Positions 15,890 to 24,084 of a stretch of DNA of 64,000 nt are shown piece after piece. The position numbers and the translations under genes are program-made. Location of the stretch: NCBI RefSeq assembly GCF_032337135.1, contig NZ_JAVXZZ010000001.1, positions 310,001-374,000 on the forward strand, read 5' to 3'. Numbering within the stretch: position 1 is the first letter of the stretch; every line of letters begins with the position of its first letter. This stretch comes from Allorhodoferax sp032337135 (lineage in GTDB: Bacteria > Pseudomonadota > Gammaproteobacteria > Burkholderiales > Burkholderiaceae_C). Below the pieces are notes generated by a model. It was not told the DNA's origin. It made no database searches and saw nothing but the letters and a program-made list of their open reading frames with translations.

Positions 15890-17179
15890 ATGGCTACCAC
15901 CCGTTTCCTCACCGGCATCACCACTTCGGGCACCCCGCATCTGGGCAACTACGTCGGCTCCATCCGCCCCTCCGTGCGCGCCAGCCTGGCCAGCAATGTC
16001 GAAAGCTTCTACTTCCTGGCCGACTACCACGCGCTCATCAAGATCGATGAGCCGGCGCGCATCCAGCGCTCCACGCTGGAAATTGCCGCGAGCTGGCTGG
16101 CCTGCGGGCTGGACCCGGCCAAGGTGGTGTTCTACCGCCAGTCCGACATTCCCGAAATTCCCGAACTCACCTGGTTCTTCAGCTGCGTGCTGGGCAAGGG
16201 CGTGCTCAACCGCGCCCACGCCTACAAGGCTGCCGTGGACAAGAACACCGCCGCGGGCAACGACCCCGACGCCGACGTGAACGTGGGCCTGTTCATGTAC
16301 CCGGTACTGATGGGCGCGGACATCCTCATGTTCAACGCCCACAAGGTACCGGTGGGGCGCGACCAGATCCAGCACATCGAGATGGCGCGCGACATGGGCG
16401 CCAGCTTCAACCACCTCTACGGCGAGCATTTCGTGCTGCCCGAAGCGGTCATTGAGGACAACGTGGCGACGCTGCCGGGGCTGGACGGCCGCAAGATGAG
16501 CAAGAGCTACGACAACACCATCCCGCTCTTTGCCAGCCGTGAACAGTTGAAGAAGCTCATCGGCGGTATCGTCACCGACTCCAAGGCCCCAGGCGAGCCC
16601 AAGAGCACCGAGGGCTCGGCCCTGTTCCAGATCTACCAGGCCTTTGCCGATGAGGCCGAGACCGCTGCCTTTGCCAAGGCCTTCGCTGAGGGCATCGCCT
16701 GGGGCGACGCCAAGCAGATGCTGTTCGAGCGAATCGACCGCGAGATCGCCCCGCTGCGCGACAAGTACCAGGCGCTGATGGCTGAGCCGCAGCGCATCGA
16801 GGAAATCCTGCTGGCGGGTGCCGCCAAGGCCCGCGCCCAGGCCACACCGCTGATGCGCACCCTGCGCCACGCCGTAGGCCTGCGCCCACTGGGTGCCGGT
16901 GTGCAGGAAGCTGTGACCAAGGCTGCCAAGGCCGCCACGGCCACCCTGAAGCAGTACCGCGAGAAGGACGGCAAGTTCTACTTCAAGCTGCTCAATGCCG
17001 AGGGCGTGCTGGTGCTGCAGAGCACGGGCTTTGACAATCCCAAGGCAGCGGGGCAACGCATCGCGGCCTTGCGTGCCGAGGGCGTATCTGCGCTGGCTGG
17101 CATGGCTGCACAGGTGGACGTGGCGGCTGTGGCTGTGAATGAAGCAGCGGTGGCAGAAGCCTTAGGGCAGCTGGGCTGA
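15890..17179 (+). CDS. trpS: Tryptophanyl-tRNA synthetase with C-terminal extension
   Basis: 429 aa class Ic synthetase charging tRNA-Trp. HIGH-like TPHLGNYVG at about 15-23 and KMSKS at 202-206 are intact. The catalytic body ends near residue 335, the usual family length. About 90 further residues follow: an Ala/Lys-rich linker and DGKFYFKLLNAEGVLVLQST...GFDNPKAAGQRI (about 360-392), which resembles one DUF1508/YegP repeat, a small fold found in stand-alone proteins. The tail is in frame with normal codon use, so it is not a frameshift artefact. The function of the extension is unknown. Confidence 0.94.
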   Translation: MATTRFLTGITTSGTPHLGNYVGSIRPSVRASLASNVESFYFLADYHALIKIDEPARIQRSTLEIAASWLACGLDPAKVVFYRQSDIPEIPELTWFFSCVLGKGVLNRAHAYKAAVDKNTAAGNDPDADVNVGLFMYPVLMGADILMFNAHKVPVGRDQIQHIEMARDMGASFNHLYGEHFVLPEAVIEDNVATLPGLDGRKMSKSYDNTIPLFASREQLKKLIGGIVTDSKAPGEPKSTEGSALFQIYQAFADEAETAAFAKAFAEGIAWGDAKQMLFERIDREIAPLRDKYQALMAEPQRIEEILLAGAAKARAQATPLMRTLRHAVGLRPLGAGVQEAVTKAAKAATATLKQYREKDGKFYFKLLNAEGVLVLQSTGFDNPKAAGQRIAALRAEGVSALAGMAAQVDVAAVAVNEAAVAEALGQLG

Positions 17180-17207
17180 ACGCCTGCGGCTTTTGGGCTG
17201 GATGCAG

Positions 17208-17258
17208 TTGCTACTGAATTAGTAGCTGTCTGCGCAGTTTTTACGCGGGCTACCGATC
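17208..17258 (+). repeat. Short interspersed repeat, copy a
   Basis: Begins TTGCTAC, has a small stem (CTACTGAATTAGTAG), then GCTGTCTGCGCAG and TTACGCGGGCTA. It matches copies near 45491, 48774 and 51078 and follows the trpS stop by 28 bp. Confidence 0.7.
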
Positions 17259-17260
17259 GA

Positions 17261-17452
17261 TTTTACCTACCATTGCTTTCGGGAACCATGGGGCAGTGCC
17301 GTGGTTCGGAGGCAATGCTTGGTTTTGTCTTTTCCTCACGCCCCCCTCTCGCCCCCCGCCCTCTCTCGCCCCGCCGGGCGAAAGAGGGAGCCTGAACAGC
17401 CACATTTGGCTGTCGCGGTAAACAAGAGAAGTGCACGGGCGACGGCCACGTG
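17261..17452 (+). repeat. Left arm of a large imperfect inverted repeat
   Basis: Aligns with the reverse complement of about 17575-17739 along almost its entire length, by eye roughly 70-80 % identical. Shared blocks include GGGAACCATG, CTCGCCCCGCCGGGCGA, CAGCCACAT and AGTGCACG. Together the arms could fold a hairpin of about 480 nt. Confidence 0.72.
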
Positions 17453-17481
17453 AGCGGTAGGCCGCGCGGGACCGCCTTGCA

Positions 17482-17533
17482 GTCGCTACGTAATTGATAG
17501 CTGCTTACGCAATAAATACTTGGGCTGTAGGCC
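17482..17533 (+). repeat. Short interspersed repeat, copy b (apex of the inverted repeat)
   Basis: TCGCTACGTAATTGATAGC, then CTGCTTACGCAATAAATAC and TTGGGCTGTAGGCC. It is a diverged member of the same family as copy a, placed at the centre of the large inverted repeat. Confidence 0.55.
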
Positions 17534-17574
17534 AATTTGGCACAAGAATCCGCACACCCCTGCCCCAACGCCAA

Positions 17575-17739
17575 GCGGCGCGTGCACTGCCCTCGTTTGA
17601 ACACGCGGCCAGATGTGGCTGTTAGCTCCCTCTCGCCCGGCGGGGCGAGAGGGCGGGGGGTGAGTGGGGGAAGTGTGGAAGCCGCCTGCAAGGCAATTTC
17701 TCCGAAACCAGGCAGTGCCGCATGGTTCCCCATGCGTAA
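17575..17739 (-). repeat. Right arm of a large imperfect inverted repeat
   Basis: Reverse-complement partner of 17261-17452. Its outer end lies 11 bp from the stop codon of the transglycosylase gene, so the hairpin covers the 3' side of both convergent genes. Confidence 0.72.
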
Positions 17740-17749
17740 AACCCCAACC

Positions 17750-18394
17750 TTACCGAACCGGTATATCCCACTGCTTCTGAGAAGCAAACACCGCATTCGG
17801 GTATTCCGGCTTGCCACGCGAGCCGTTGTAGCGCCCCAGGGCCATGTACAGGTCGCCCTTTTCGCGGTCCAGGTAGTGCCGCAGGATGACGCAGCCAAAG
17901 CGCAAGTTGGTCTGCATGTGAAAGAGCTTGCCCGGGTCACCATCGCCGATGAGCCTCGTCCAGAACGGCATGACCTGCATATAGCCACGGGCACCGACCG
18001 GGCTCACGGCGAATTTGCGGAAGCCGCTTTCCACCTGGATCAGCCCCAACACCAGCGACACATCGAGCCCCGAGCGCTTGGCCTCGTACCACACGGTCTG
18101 CAGGAACTCCTTGCGCACTTCCAGTTCGGTCTTGCGCTTGCGCAGGCGGTAGCTGGCGGTCACCAGCCAACGCAGGTAGGCCATGCGCTCCATGGTGCTG
18201 GAAAACTCGGGTACGGGGGGGGCGGCGTTGTGGATGGCCGAACTCAGTGCCGTGCGCACCGCGTCGGCCAGGGGCTCTTCCAGCTGTCCACCCGCATGGG
18301 CCTGCTCCCAGAACGAGAGCGGCAAGCCCAGCAGCAACAGCGGGCGGAGGCAGCTACGCCTGGTGACGCTGGCGTCAACAGGCGCGGACCTCAT
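17750..18394 (-). CDS. Lytic transglycosylase (SLT domain)
   Basis: 214 aa exported murein lytic transglycosylase. After a signal-like N-terminus (LRPLLLLGLPLSFWEQAHA), the SLT fold spans about 100-205, with catalytic Glu in LIQVESGFRKFAVSPVGARG, then YMQVMP, NLRFG and MALGRYNG. It cleaves the MurNAc-GlcNAc bond to give anhydro-ends. The ATG at 18394 overlaps the proS stop codon (ATGA), so the gene is read through from proS. A Tat-like SVTRRSCLRPLL at the N-terminus is a possible alternative export signal. Confidence 0.9.
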   Translation of the reverse strand: MRSAPVDASVTRRSCLRPLLLLGLPLSFWEQAHAGGQLEEPLADAVRTALSSAIHNAAPPVPEFSSTMERMAYLRWLVTASYRLRKRKTELEVRKEFLQTVWYEAKRSGLDVSLVLGLIQVESGFRKFAVSPVGARGYMQVMPFWTRLIGDGDPGKLFHMQTNLRFGCVILRHYLDREKGDLYMALGRYNGSRGKPEYPNAVFASQKQWDIPVR

Positions 18395-20133
18395 GCCTGC
18401 AGGCGGGCGCGCAGGTGGGCTGCAATGTCGGCCACGGCGACCTTGGTGGCTTCGCTGTCACGGCGGTGCTGGTATTCCACCACGCCTTCCTTGAGCGCGC
18501 GATCACCGATGGTCACACGGTGTGGCACACCGATCAGTTCCCAGTCGGCAAACATGGCGCCTGGGCGCTCGTTGCGGTCATCCAGAATCACGTCCACGCC
18601 TGCGGCCAGCAGCTCAGCATAGAGCGCGTCGGCCGCAGCCTTCACGTCCGGGAAGCGGTCGGGGCTGATGGGGCACAGCACCACGGTGAAGGGCGCGATG
18701 GCGTCGGGCCAGATGATGCCCTTGTCGTCGTGGTTCTGCTCGATGGCCGCCGCGGGCAGGCGGGTGATGCCAATGCCGTAGCAGCCCATTTCCATGAACT
18801 GGGGCTTGCCGTTCACGTCCAGGAAGGTGGCATTCATGGCCTTGGAATACTTGGTGCCGAGGTAGAACACGTGGCCCACTTCGATGCCGCGCTCGATCGC
18901 CAGCACACCCTTGCCGTCGGGCGAGAGGTCGCCAGCCACCACGTTGCGGATGTCCGCCACGAAGTCCGGTTCGGGCAGGTCGCGGCCCCAGTTCACGCCA
19001 CGGATGTGAAAGTCTTCGGCGTTGGCGCCGCAGATCCAGTCAGCCATCACCGCCACGTCGCGATCGGCCACGATCTTGAGCGGTTTCTTCAGGCCAATGG
19101 GGCCGAGGTAGCCGGGTTTGCAGCCGAAATGCTCCTCGATTTCACCCACGGTGGCAAAGCGGAACTCGGCCAGGCCGGGCAGCTTGCCGACCTTGACCTC
19201 ATTCATGTCATGGTCGCCGCGCACCAGCAGCAGCCACACCTGGGTCTTGACGACCACGCCCTTGTCGTCCTTCTCGTCGGTCGCCAACACCAGCGACTTG
19301 ACCGTCGTGGAGAGCGGCACGCCCAGCAAGGCCGCGACATCTTCGCAGGTGCTCTTGCCCGGGGTGGGAATCTTTTCCATCGCTGTCGCAGCGGCAGGGC
19401 GTGGTTGCTGCGGAGCCAGGGCCTCAGCCTTTTCGATGTTGGCCGCGTAATCGCTGGTCGGGCAGTAGATGATGGCGTCTTCGCCGGTGGAGGCAATTAC
19501 CTGGAACTCTTCCGACAGGTCGCCACCGATGGCCCCGCTGTCGGCCGCCACGGCACGGTAGCGCAAGCCGAAGCGGTCGAAGATCTTGCGGTAAGCGTTG
19601 GCCATGACCTGGTAGCTGGCCTTGGCGCTGTCCTGGTCGCGGTCGAAGCTGTAGGCGTCCTTCATGATGAATTCGCGCCCGCGCATCAGGCCGAAGCGGG
19701 GGCGGCGCTCGTCACGGAACTTGGTCTGGATCTGGTAGATGTTCTTGGGCAGCTGCTTGTAGCTCTTGATTTCCTGCCGCGCGATGTCAGTGACCACTTC
19801 CTCACTGGTGGGCTGAACCACGAAGTCGCGGTCGTGGCGGTCCTTGATGCGCAGTAGCTCCGGTCCCATCTTGTCGAAGCGCCCGGTTTCCTGCCACAGT
19901 TCGGCGGGTTGGATCACCGGCATGGTCATCTCCATGGCGCCGGCCCGGTTCATTTCCTCGCGCACGATGGCCTCGACCTTGCGGATCACCCGCAGCCCCA
20001 TGGGCATGTAGTTGTAGATGCCGGCACCGAGCTTCTTGATGAGTCCGGCGCGCATCATGAGCTTGTGGCTCACCACTTCCGCATCGGTCGGGGCTTCTTT
20101 GAGGGTGGAGATCAGGAATTGGGAGGCTTTCAT
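18391..20133 (-). CDS. proS: Prolyl-tRNA synthetase (bacterial type, with editing insertion)
   Basis: 580 aa class II enzyme. The start at ATG 20133 gives the conserved N-terminus MKASQFLISTLKEAP. Motif 2 (FRDERRPRFGLMRGREF), the inserted YbaK-like editing domain between motifs 2 and 3 (about 220-400, containing ...GVPLSTTVKSLVLA), motif 3 (GIGITRLPAAAIEQNHD) and the anticodon-binding domain are in order. Length matches bacterial ProRS (about 570). It diverges from rppH (first codon 20226) across 92 bp and is coupled to the transglycosylase downstream. Confidence 0.95.
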   Translation of the reverse strand: MKASQFLISTLKEAPTDAEVVSHKLMMRAGLIKKLGAGIYNYMPMGLRVIRKVEAIVREEMNRAGAMEMTMPVIQPAELWQETGRFDKMGPELLRIKDRHDRDFVVQPTSEEVVTDIARQEIKSYKQLPKNIYQIQTKFRDERRPRFGLMRGREFIMKDAYSFDRDQDSAKASYQVMANAYRKIFDRFGLRYRAVAADSGAIGGDLSEEFQVIASTGEDAIIYCPTSDYAANIEKAEALAPQQPRPAAATAMEKIPTPGKSTCEDVAALLGVPLSTTVKSLVLATDEKDDKGVVVKTQVWLLLVRGDHDMNEVKVGKLPGLAEFRFATVGEIEEHFGCKPGYLGPIGLKKPLKIVADRDVAVMADWICGANAEDFHIRGVNWGRDLPEPDFVADIRNVVAGDLSPDGKGVLAIERGIEVGHVFYLGTKYSKAMNATFLDVNGKPQFMEMGCYGIGITRLPAAAIEQNHDDKGIIWPDAIAPFTVVLCPISPDRFPDVKAAADALYAELLAAGVDVILDDRNERPGAMFADWELIGVPHRVTIGDRALKEGVVEYQHRRDSEATKVAVADIAAHLRARLQA

Positions 20134-20225
20134 CGGGGGAACTCGCAGGCAACCGGAGGCGGACCACTTGATGCGCGACAAGGGCCGTGCATAATGGACG
20201 CAGTTTAAAAATTTGGGGTTTGATT

Positions 20226-20864
20226 ATGCTCGACCGGGACGGTTTTCGGCCCAATGTCGGTATTGTCTTAATCAACCAGAAGAATCAGGTATTTTGGGGC
20301 AAGCGCATACGCACGCACTCGTGGCAGTTTCCCCAAGGCGGCATCGACCGGGGCGAGACGCCCGAGCAGGCGATGTTCCGCGAGCTGCACGAGGAAATCG
20401 GCCTGGAGCCGAAGCACGTGAGTATCGTGGCCCGTACCCGAGACTGGTTGCGTTACGAGGTACCCGACCGCTACATCCGCCGCGACGCCCGCGGCCATTA
20501 CAAAGGCCAGAAGCAGATCTGGTTCCTGCTGCAACTCGTGGGCAACGACTGGGACCTGAACCTGCGCGCCACCAGCCACCCCGAGTTCGACGCCTGGCGC
20601 TGGAACGACTATTGGGTACCGCTGGATTCGGTGATCGAATTCAAGCGTGGCGTCTATGAGATGGCATTGACCGAGCTAGCGCGTTTCCTGCCGCGCACGG
20701 AAGGGCGTGGCGGCCGTTTTCTTCGCCACGGTCCACGCAACTCCATGGAACACACCGGGGATCGCCATCGATCGGTATTGCCATTGCATGGGCGGGTCGA
20801 GTTGCCTCCCGGTGGTTCGATGGATCCCGATCCCATGGCCCACGCAGAGGGCCGCAAGCAATGA
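20226..20864 (+). CDS. rppH: RNA pyrophosphohydrolase RppH (Nudix)
   Basis: 212 aa. Removes pyrophosphate from the 5' end of mRNAs and so starts decay. MLDRDGFRPNVGIVL at the N-terminus and the Nudix box (GG at 38-39, REL..EE..GL ending at residue 60) are family hallmarks, as is GQKQIWFLL. The ATG at 20226 is chosen over upstream codons because it begins the conserved region. About 40 residues beyond the usual end are Arg/Pro/His-rich and poorly conserved in type. The last codon overlaps the start of the CNP1-like gene (ATGA). Confidence 0.93.
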   Translation: MLDRDGFRPNVGIVLINQKNQVFWGKRIRTHSWQFPQGGIDRGETPEQAMFRELHEEIGLEPKHVSIVARTRDWLRYEVPDRYIRRDARGHYKGQKQIWFLLQLVGNDWDLNLRATSHPEFDAWRWNDYWVPLDSVIEFKRGVYEMALTELARFLPRTEGRGGRFLRHGPRNSMEHTGDRHRSVLPLHGRVELPPGGSMDPDPMAHAEGRKQ

Positions 20865-21379
20865 AAAGCGAATATCTGCGACACGTCGGCGGCGCGCTTC
20901 TGGCCTTGCTGGGCCTAACCCTGTCCGTGCAGGCCGCTCCCAACAACAATTACGTGCCAGAAGTGGAATGGGTCGAGGCTGCGGTACCGCCCGCTCCCGC
21001 CTTCCAGCCCAGTGGTGGTCTGGCCATTGCCATGCCCTTGCACGTCAGCGTGAAAGTTGCTGTCGATCCCAGTACCGTGGTCATTGGCAGTGACGGCGTG
21101 GTTCGCTACGTGGCATACATGACCAACCAAAGCGGGTCGATTAGCGCGGTTTACGAGGGTATTCGCTGCCCTACCGACGAAGTGAAGACCTATGCGCGCT
21201 GGAACCAGAGCAATGGCTGGTTGCCGATAGCCGAACCGGTGTGGAAAGAGATCAACTCCAACCTTCCGTCCAAGCACGCCTTTGCCATTGCCCGCCAGGG
21301 TGCCTGCGATGTCCGCTTACCCCGCAGCTCGGTAGCGGAAATTCTTGGCGCCCTCAAGCGGGGAGCACCGCTGCGCTGA
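20861..21379 (+). CDS. CNP1-like family exported protein
   Basis: 172 aa. The signal peptide LLALLGLTLSVQA cleaves near AAPNNN, followed by a short mature domain with VEWVEAAVPPAPAF and VRYVAYMTNQSGSISAVYEGIRC. The latter segment is characteristic of the CNP1-like (cryptic neisserial protein 1) family found beside rppH in betaproteobacteria. Two cysteines (near residues 104 and 150) may form a disulfide. The family has no established function. It is translationally coupled to rppH. Confidence 0.8.
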   Translation: MKSEYLRHVGGALLALLGLTLSVQAAPNNNYVPEVEWVEAAVPPAPAFQPSGGLAIAMPLHVSVKVAVDPSTVVIGSDGVVRYVAYMTNQSGSISAVYEGIRCPTDEVKTYARWNQSNGWLPIAEPVWKEINSNLPSKHAFAIARQGACDVRLPRSSVAEILGALKRGAPLR

Positions 21380-21383
21380 GCTT

Positions 21384-21408
21384 GCCAAGGCCGCCTGTGG
21401 CGGCCAAG
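21384..21408. terminator. Possible hairpin between convergent CNP1-like gene and proB
   Basis: Perfect 7-bp stem GGCCGCC-TGT-GGCGGCC in the 79-bp gap between converging genes. No U-tract follows on either strand, so intrinsic termination is only a possibility. Confidence 0.35.
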
Positions 21409-21458
21409 CGGTATTGGCATCGCCCCCTTGGCCTCAGCGGCAAGGGCACAATGGGTTC

Positions 21459-22598
21459 TTAACGGGCCAGTACGAGATTGTCGCGGTGCACCATCTCCGG
21501 CTCGGCCGCATAACCCAGCAGCCGGGCAAATTCCGTGGACGACTTTCGGCAAATCAGGCGCGCCTCGGCGCTGGCGTAGTTCGCCAGGCCACGGCCAATT
21601 TCCATGCCAGCGCCATCGCGAATGGCAATGACATCGCCGCGGGAGAAGTCACCCTCTACCGTCACCATGCCAATCGGCAACAGGCTCTTGCCCTCATCGC
21701 GGAGTTTGGCCACGGCACCGTCATCCACCGTTACGGAGCCACGCAGTTGCAGATGGTCCGCCATCCACTGCTTGCGAGCCTGGGTCTTCTGGGTAGGCGC
21801 TATCAGCAAAGTACCAATGGCATCACCCTGCGTCAGGCGGATCAGGGCGTCGGGCTCGCGGCCCCAGGCAATGACGGTCGAAGCTCCGGACCCCGCCGCC
21901 CGCTTCGCGGCCAGAATCTTGGTCAGCATGCCACCACGGCCAATGCTCGAACCCGCACCACCGGCCATGGCCTCCAATGTCGCATCACCAGCCTGGGCCT
22001 CGTGCACGAACTCGGCCTCGGGATGCTTGCGTGGGTCTGCGGTGTACAGGCCCTTCTGGTCGGTCAGGATCACCAGGGCATCGGCCTCCACCAGGTTGGC
22101 CACCAGCGCACCCAGGGTGTCGTTGTCTCCGAACTTGATCTCGTCGTTGACCACGGTATCGTTTTCGTTGATGACCGGCACCACGCCGAGCATGAGCAGG
22201 GTCAGCAGCGTGGAGCGCGCATTGAGGTAGCGTTCGCGGTCCGCCAGGTCAGCATGGGTCAGCAGCACCTGTGCCGATCCCAGATCGTTGGCGCGCAGCT
22301 TGGTTTCGTACATCTGGGCCAAACCCATCTGCCCCACGGCGGCGGCGGCCTGCAGTTCCTGGATTTCTGTCGGTCGGCTCGACCAGCCCAGACGCTTCAT
22401 GCCTTCCGCGATGGCACCACTGGACACCATGATCACCTCGCGCCCGTCGCGCATCAGATGGGCCATCTGCCGGCACCATTCACCAATGGCCTGCTCATCC
22501 AATCCCCGCCCCTCGTTGGTCACGAGGCTGGAGCCCACCTTGATCACGATGCGGCGTGCGTCCCGCAGCACCGTAGAACTGAACTTCTTGTGCATCAT
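21459..22598 (-). CDS. proB: Glutamate 5-kinase
   Basis: 379 aa. First step of proline synthesis, making glutamyl 5-phosphate. The amino-acid-kinase domain has IVIKVGSSLVTNEG, IMVSSGAIAEG, VIPVIN-type INENDTV, FGDNDTLGALVA and GRGGMLTKILAA. A C-terminal PUA domain (about 285-379) is present. Start is ambiguous: ATG 22598 is given, ATG 22595 is adjacent, and a GTG at 22607 would add three residues encoded inside a short repeat copy. It lies downstream of obgE in the same direction, an order common in the family. Confidence 0.94.
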   Translation of the reverse strand: MMHKKFSSTVLRDARRIVIKVGSSLVTNEGRGLDEQAIGEWCRQMAHLMRDGREVIMVSSGAIAEGMKRLGWSSRPTEIQELQAAAAVGQMGLAQMYETKLRANDLGSAQVLLTHADLADRERYLNARSTLLTLLMLGVVPVINENDTVVNDEIKFGDNDTLGALVANLVEADALVILTDQKGLYTADPRKHPEAEFVHEAQAGDATLEAMAGGAGSSIGRGGMLTKILAAKRAAGSGASTVIAWGREPDALIRLTQGDAIGTLLIAPTQKTQARKQWMADHLQLRGSVTVDDGAVAKLRDEGKSLLPIGMVTVEGDFSRGDVIAIRDGAGMEIGRGLANYASAEARLICRKSSTEFARLLGYAAEPEMVHRDNLVLAR

Positions 22599-22600
22599 TT

Positions 22601-22652
22601 CCGCCACTAGCCCTCTTCGATACTGCGTAGGCCGCTACTCAAACCATAGCGA
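22601..22652 (-). repeat. Short interspersed repeat immediately upstream of proB
   Basis: On the minus strand it reads TCGCTATGGTTTGAGTAGC, then GGCCTACGCAGTATCGA and AGAGGGCTAGTGG, matching the TTGCTAC...TAGCTGCCTACGCA...GGGCTA family. Its end runs into the possible GTG start of proB, so it forms the entire proB leader. Confidence 0.6.
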
Positions 22653-22668
22653 ATTAACCATCCCATGG

Positions 22669-23739
22669 TCAGGGCTGGGCATCCGGTGCAAAGCGGGGAT
22701 CCACCTCGACCGTCACCTGCTCCGCCACCTGCTGCGCCTTCACATGCTTGTAGATCTCGCGAATCAAGGGCTCGCACCCCTCTCGCGTGAGCGCCGAAAT
22801 CTCGAACACCGGCCCCTTGTACTTGAAGCGCTTCACAAAGTCCTTGACCAGGGCTTCGCGCTGCTCAAGGGGCACCATGTCCAACTTGTTGAGCACCAGC
22901 CAGCGCGGCTTCTTGTACAAGGCCTCGTCGTATTTCTTCAGTTCGTTGACGATCGCCTTGGCCTGGGCCACGGTATCCACGGACTCATCGAAAGGTGCTG
23001 CGTCCACCACATGCAGCAGCAGACGCGTGCGCTGCAAATGGCGCAAGAACTGGTGCCCCAGCCCCGCGCCTTCGGAGGCGCCTTCGATCAGGCCCGGAAT
23101 ATCCGCGACGACAAAGCTCTGCTCCGGCCCGACGCGTACCACCCCGAGGTTGGGGTGCAGGGTCGTGAAGGGGTAGTCGGCAATCTTGGGGCGGGCGTTG
23201 GAAACCGCTGCAATGAACGTCGACTTGCCCGCATTGGGCATGCCCAGCAGGCCCACGTCAGCCAGTACCTTCAGTTCCAGCTTGAGGCTGCGGCGCTCGC
23301 CCGGCCAGCCCGGCGTCTTCTGCCGCGGCGCCCGATTGATGGCACTCTTGAAACGCAGGTTGCCGAATCCGCCGTCGCCACCCTTGGCAATGGTGATGAC
23401 TTCGCCCGGATGCAGCAGTTCAAACAGCACCTCACCCGTTTCCGCGTCCGAGATGATTGTCCCGACGGGCATTTTCAGGGTGATGTCGTCGCCTGCGGCA
23501 CCGAACATGTCGGAACCCATGCCATGCTCACCGCGCTTGGCCTCGTAGCGACGCGCGTATCGATAGTCCACCAAGGTATTGAGGCTCGGATCTGCGACGG
23601 CAAACACGTGCCCACCCCGACCTCCATCGCCACCGTTGGGGCCACCGAATTCCTTGTACTTCTCGTGCCGGAACGAGACGCAGCCATTGCCACCATCTCC
23701 TGCGGCGATGTCGATGAATGCTTCGTCAACGAATTTCAT
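22669..23739 (-). CDS. obgE: GTPase ObgE/CgtA
   Basis: 356 aa ribosome-associated GTPase involved in 50S maturation and stress control. The glycine-rich OBG fold occupies about 1-159 (GGNGCVSFRHEKY, GGDGGRGG). The G domain has G1 GMPNAGKS (166-173), DYPFTT (switch I), DIPGLIEGAS (G3), NKLDMV (G4) and SALT (G5), and a short C-terminal tail ends DPRFAPDAQP. It follows rplU-rpmA as in most bacteria but is separated from them by a clear terminator. Confidence 0.96.
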   Translation of the reverse strand: MKFVDEAFIDIAAGDGGNGCVSFRHEKYKEFGGPNGGDGGRGGHVFAVADPSLNTLVDYRYARRYEAKRGEHGMGSDMFGAAGDDITLKMPVGTIISDAETGEVLFELLHPGEVITIAKGGDGGFGNLRFKSAINRAPRQKTPGWPGERRSLKLELKVLADVGLLGMPNAGKSTFIAAVSNARPKIADYPFTTLHPNLGVVRVGPEQSFVVADIPGLIEGASEGAGLGHQFLRHLQRTRLLLHVVDAAPFDESVDTVAQAKAIVNELKKYDEALYKKPRWLVLNKLDMVPLEQREALVKDFVKRFKYKGPVFEISALTREGCEPLIREIYKHVKAQQVAEQVTVEVDPRFAPDAQP

Positions 23740-23752
23740 GGCAATGTCCCGT

Positions 23753-23791
23753 TCAAAAATGAAAAACCCCGCGCGAAGGGCGCAGGGTTTT
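23753..23791 (-). terminator. Rho-independent terminator after rpmA
   Basis: On the minus strand, AAAACCCTGCGC, a short loop, then GCGCGGGGTTTT form a strong stem, followed by TTTTTCATTTTTG. It lies between the rpmA stop (23815) and the obgE start (23739), so it ends the rplU-rpmA transcript while the A/T-rich side overlaps the obgE leader. Confidence 0.85.
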
Positions 23792-23814
23792 GCCTGAGAG
23801 CATGGTGCTGCGGA

Positions 23815-24072
23815 TTAGGCCGCGGTCACGCTCACAGTGTGCTTGTTCAGCGCGCCCTTCACAGCGAACGACACATGGCCGTCGACCAAGGCAAACAAGG
23901 TGTGGTCCACGCCCACGCCCACGTTGGCGCCGGGATGGAACTTGGTACCGCGCTGGCGAACGATGATGGAACCTGCAGTGACGAGCTCGCCACCGAATGC
24001 CTTCACGCCGAGCATCTTGGGCTTGGAATCGCGCCCGTTACGCGTAGAGCCGCCGCCTTTTTTCTGTGCCAT
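23815..24072 (-). CDS. rpmA: 50S ribosomal protein L27
   Basis: 85 aa. N-terminus MAQKKGGGSTRNGRDS and the core GSIIVRQRGTKFHPGANVG are diagnostic of bacterial L27, whose N-terminal tail reaches the peptidyl-transferase centre. Usual length. Lies 12 bp after rplU in the same operon. Confidence 0.98.
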   Translation of the reverse strand: MAQKKGGGSTRNGRDSKPKMLGVKAFGGELVTAGSIIVRQRGTKFHPGANVGVGVDHTLFALVDGHVSFAVKGALNKHTVSVTAA

Positions 24073-24084
24073 GACCTAAGCTCC

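Larger units (their letters stand above)
17180..17749. other. Intergenic region between convergent trpS and transglycosylase genes, filled with repeats
   Basis: 570 bp with no plausible gene. It holds one copy of the short interspersed repeat just after trpS (17208-17258), then a large imperfect inverted repeat (arms about 17261-17452 and 17575-17739) with a second short repeat copy at its apex (17482-17533). No transposase, tRNA or U-tract terminator was found, although the hairpin itself could stop converging transcription. Confidence 0.8.

Noticed and set aside
13658..17056. A 1,132-codon open frame antisense to rluA, PHP, YciO, M50 and trpS genes.
   Set aside because: It is a product of high-GC codon bias in well-identified plus-strand genes. 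The translation is His/Gly/Ala-rich, without domains.
17208..17739. CRISPR array or insertion sequence in the 17.2-17.75 kb gap.
   Set aside because: Repeats are inverted and not regularly spaced with spacers, and there is no transposase or terminal repeat with a target duplication that I can define.
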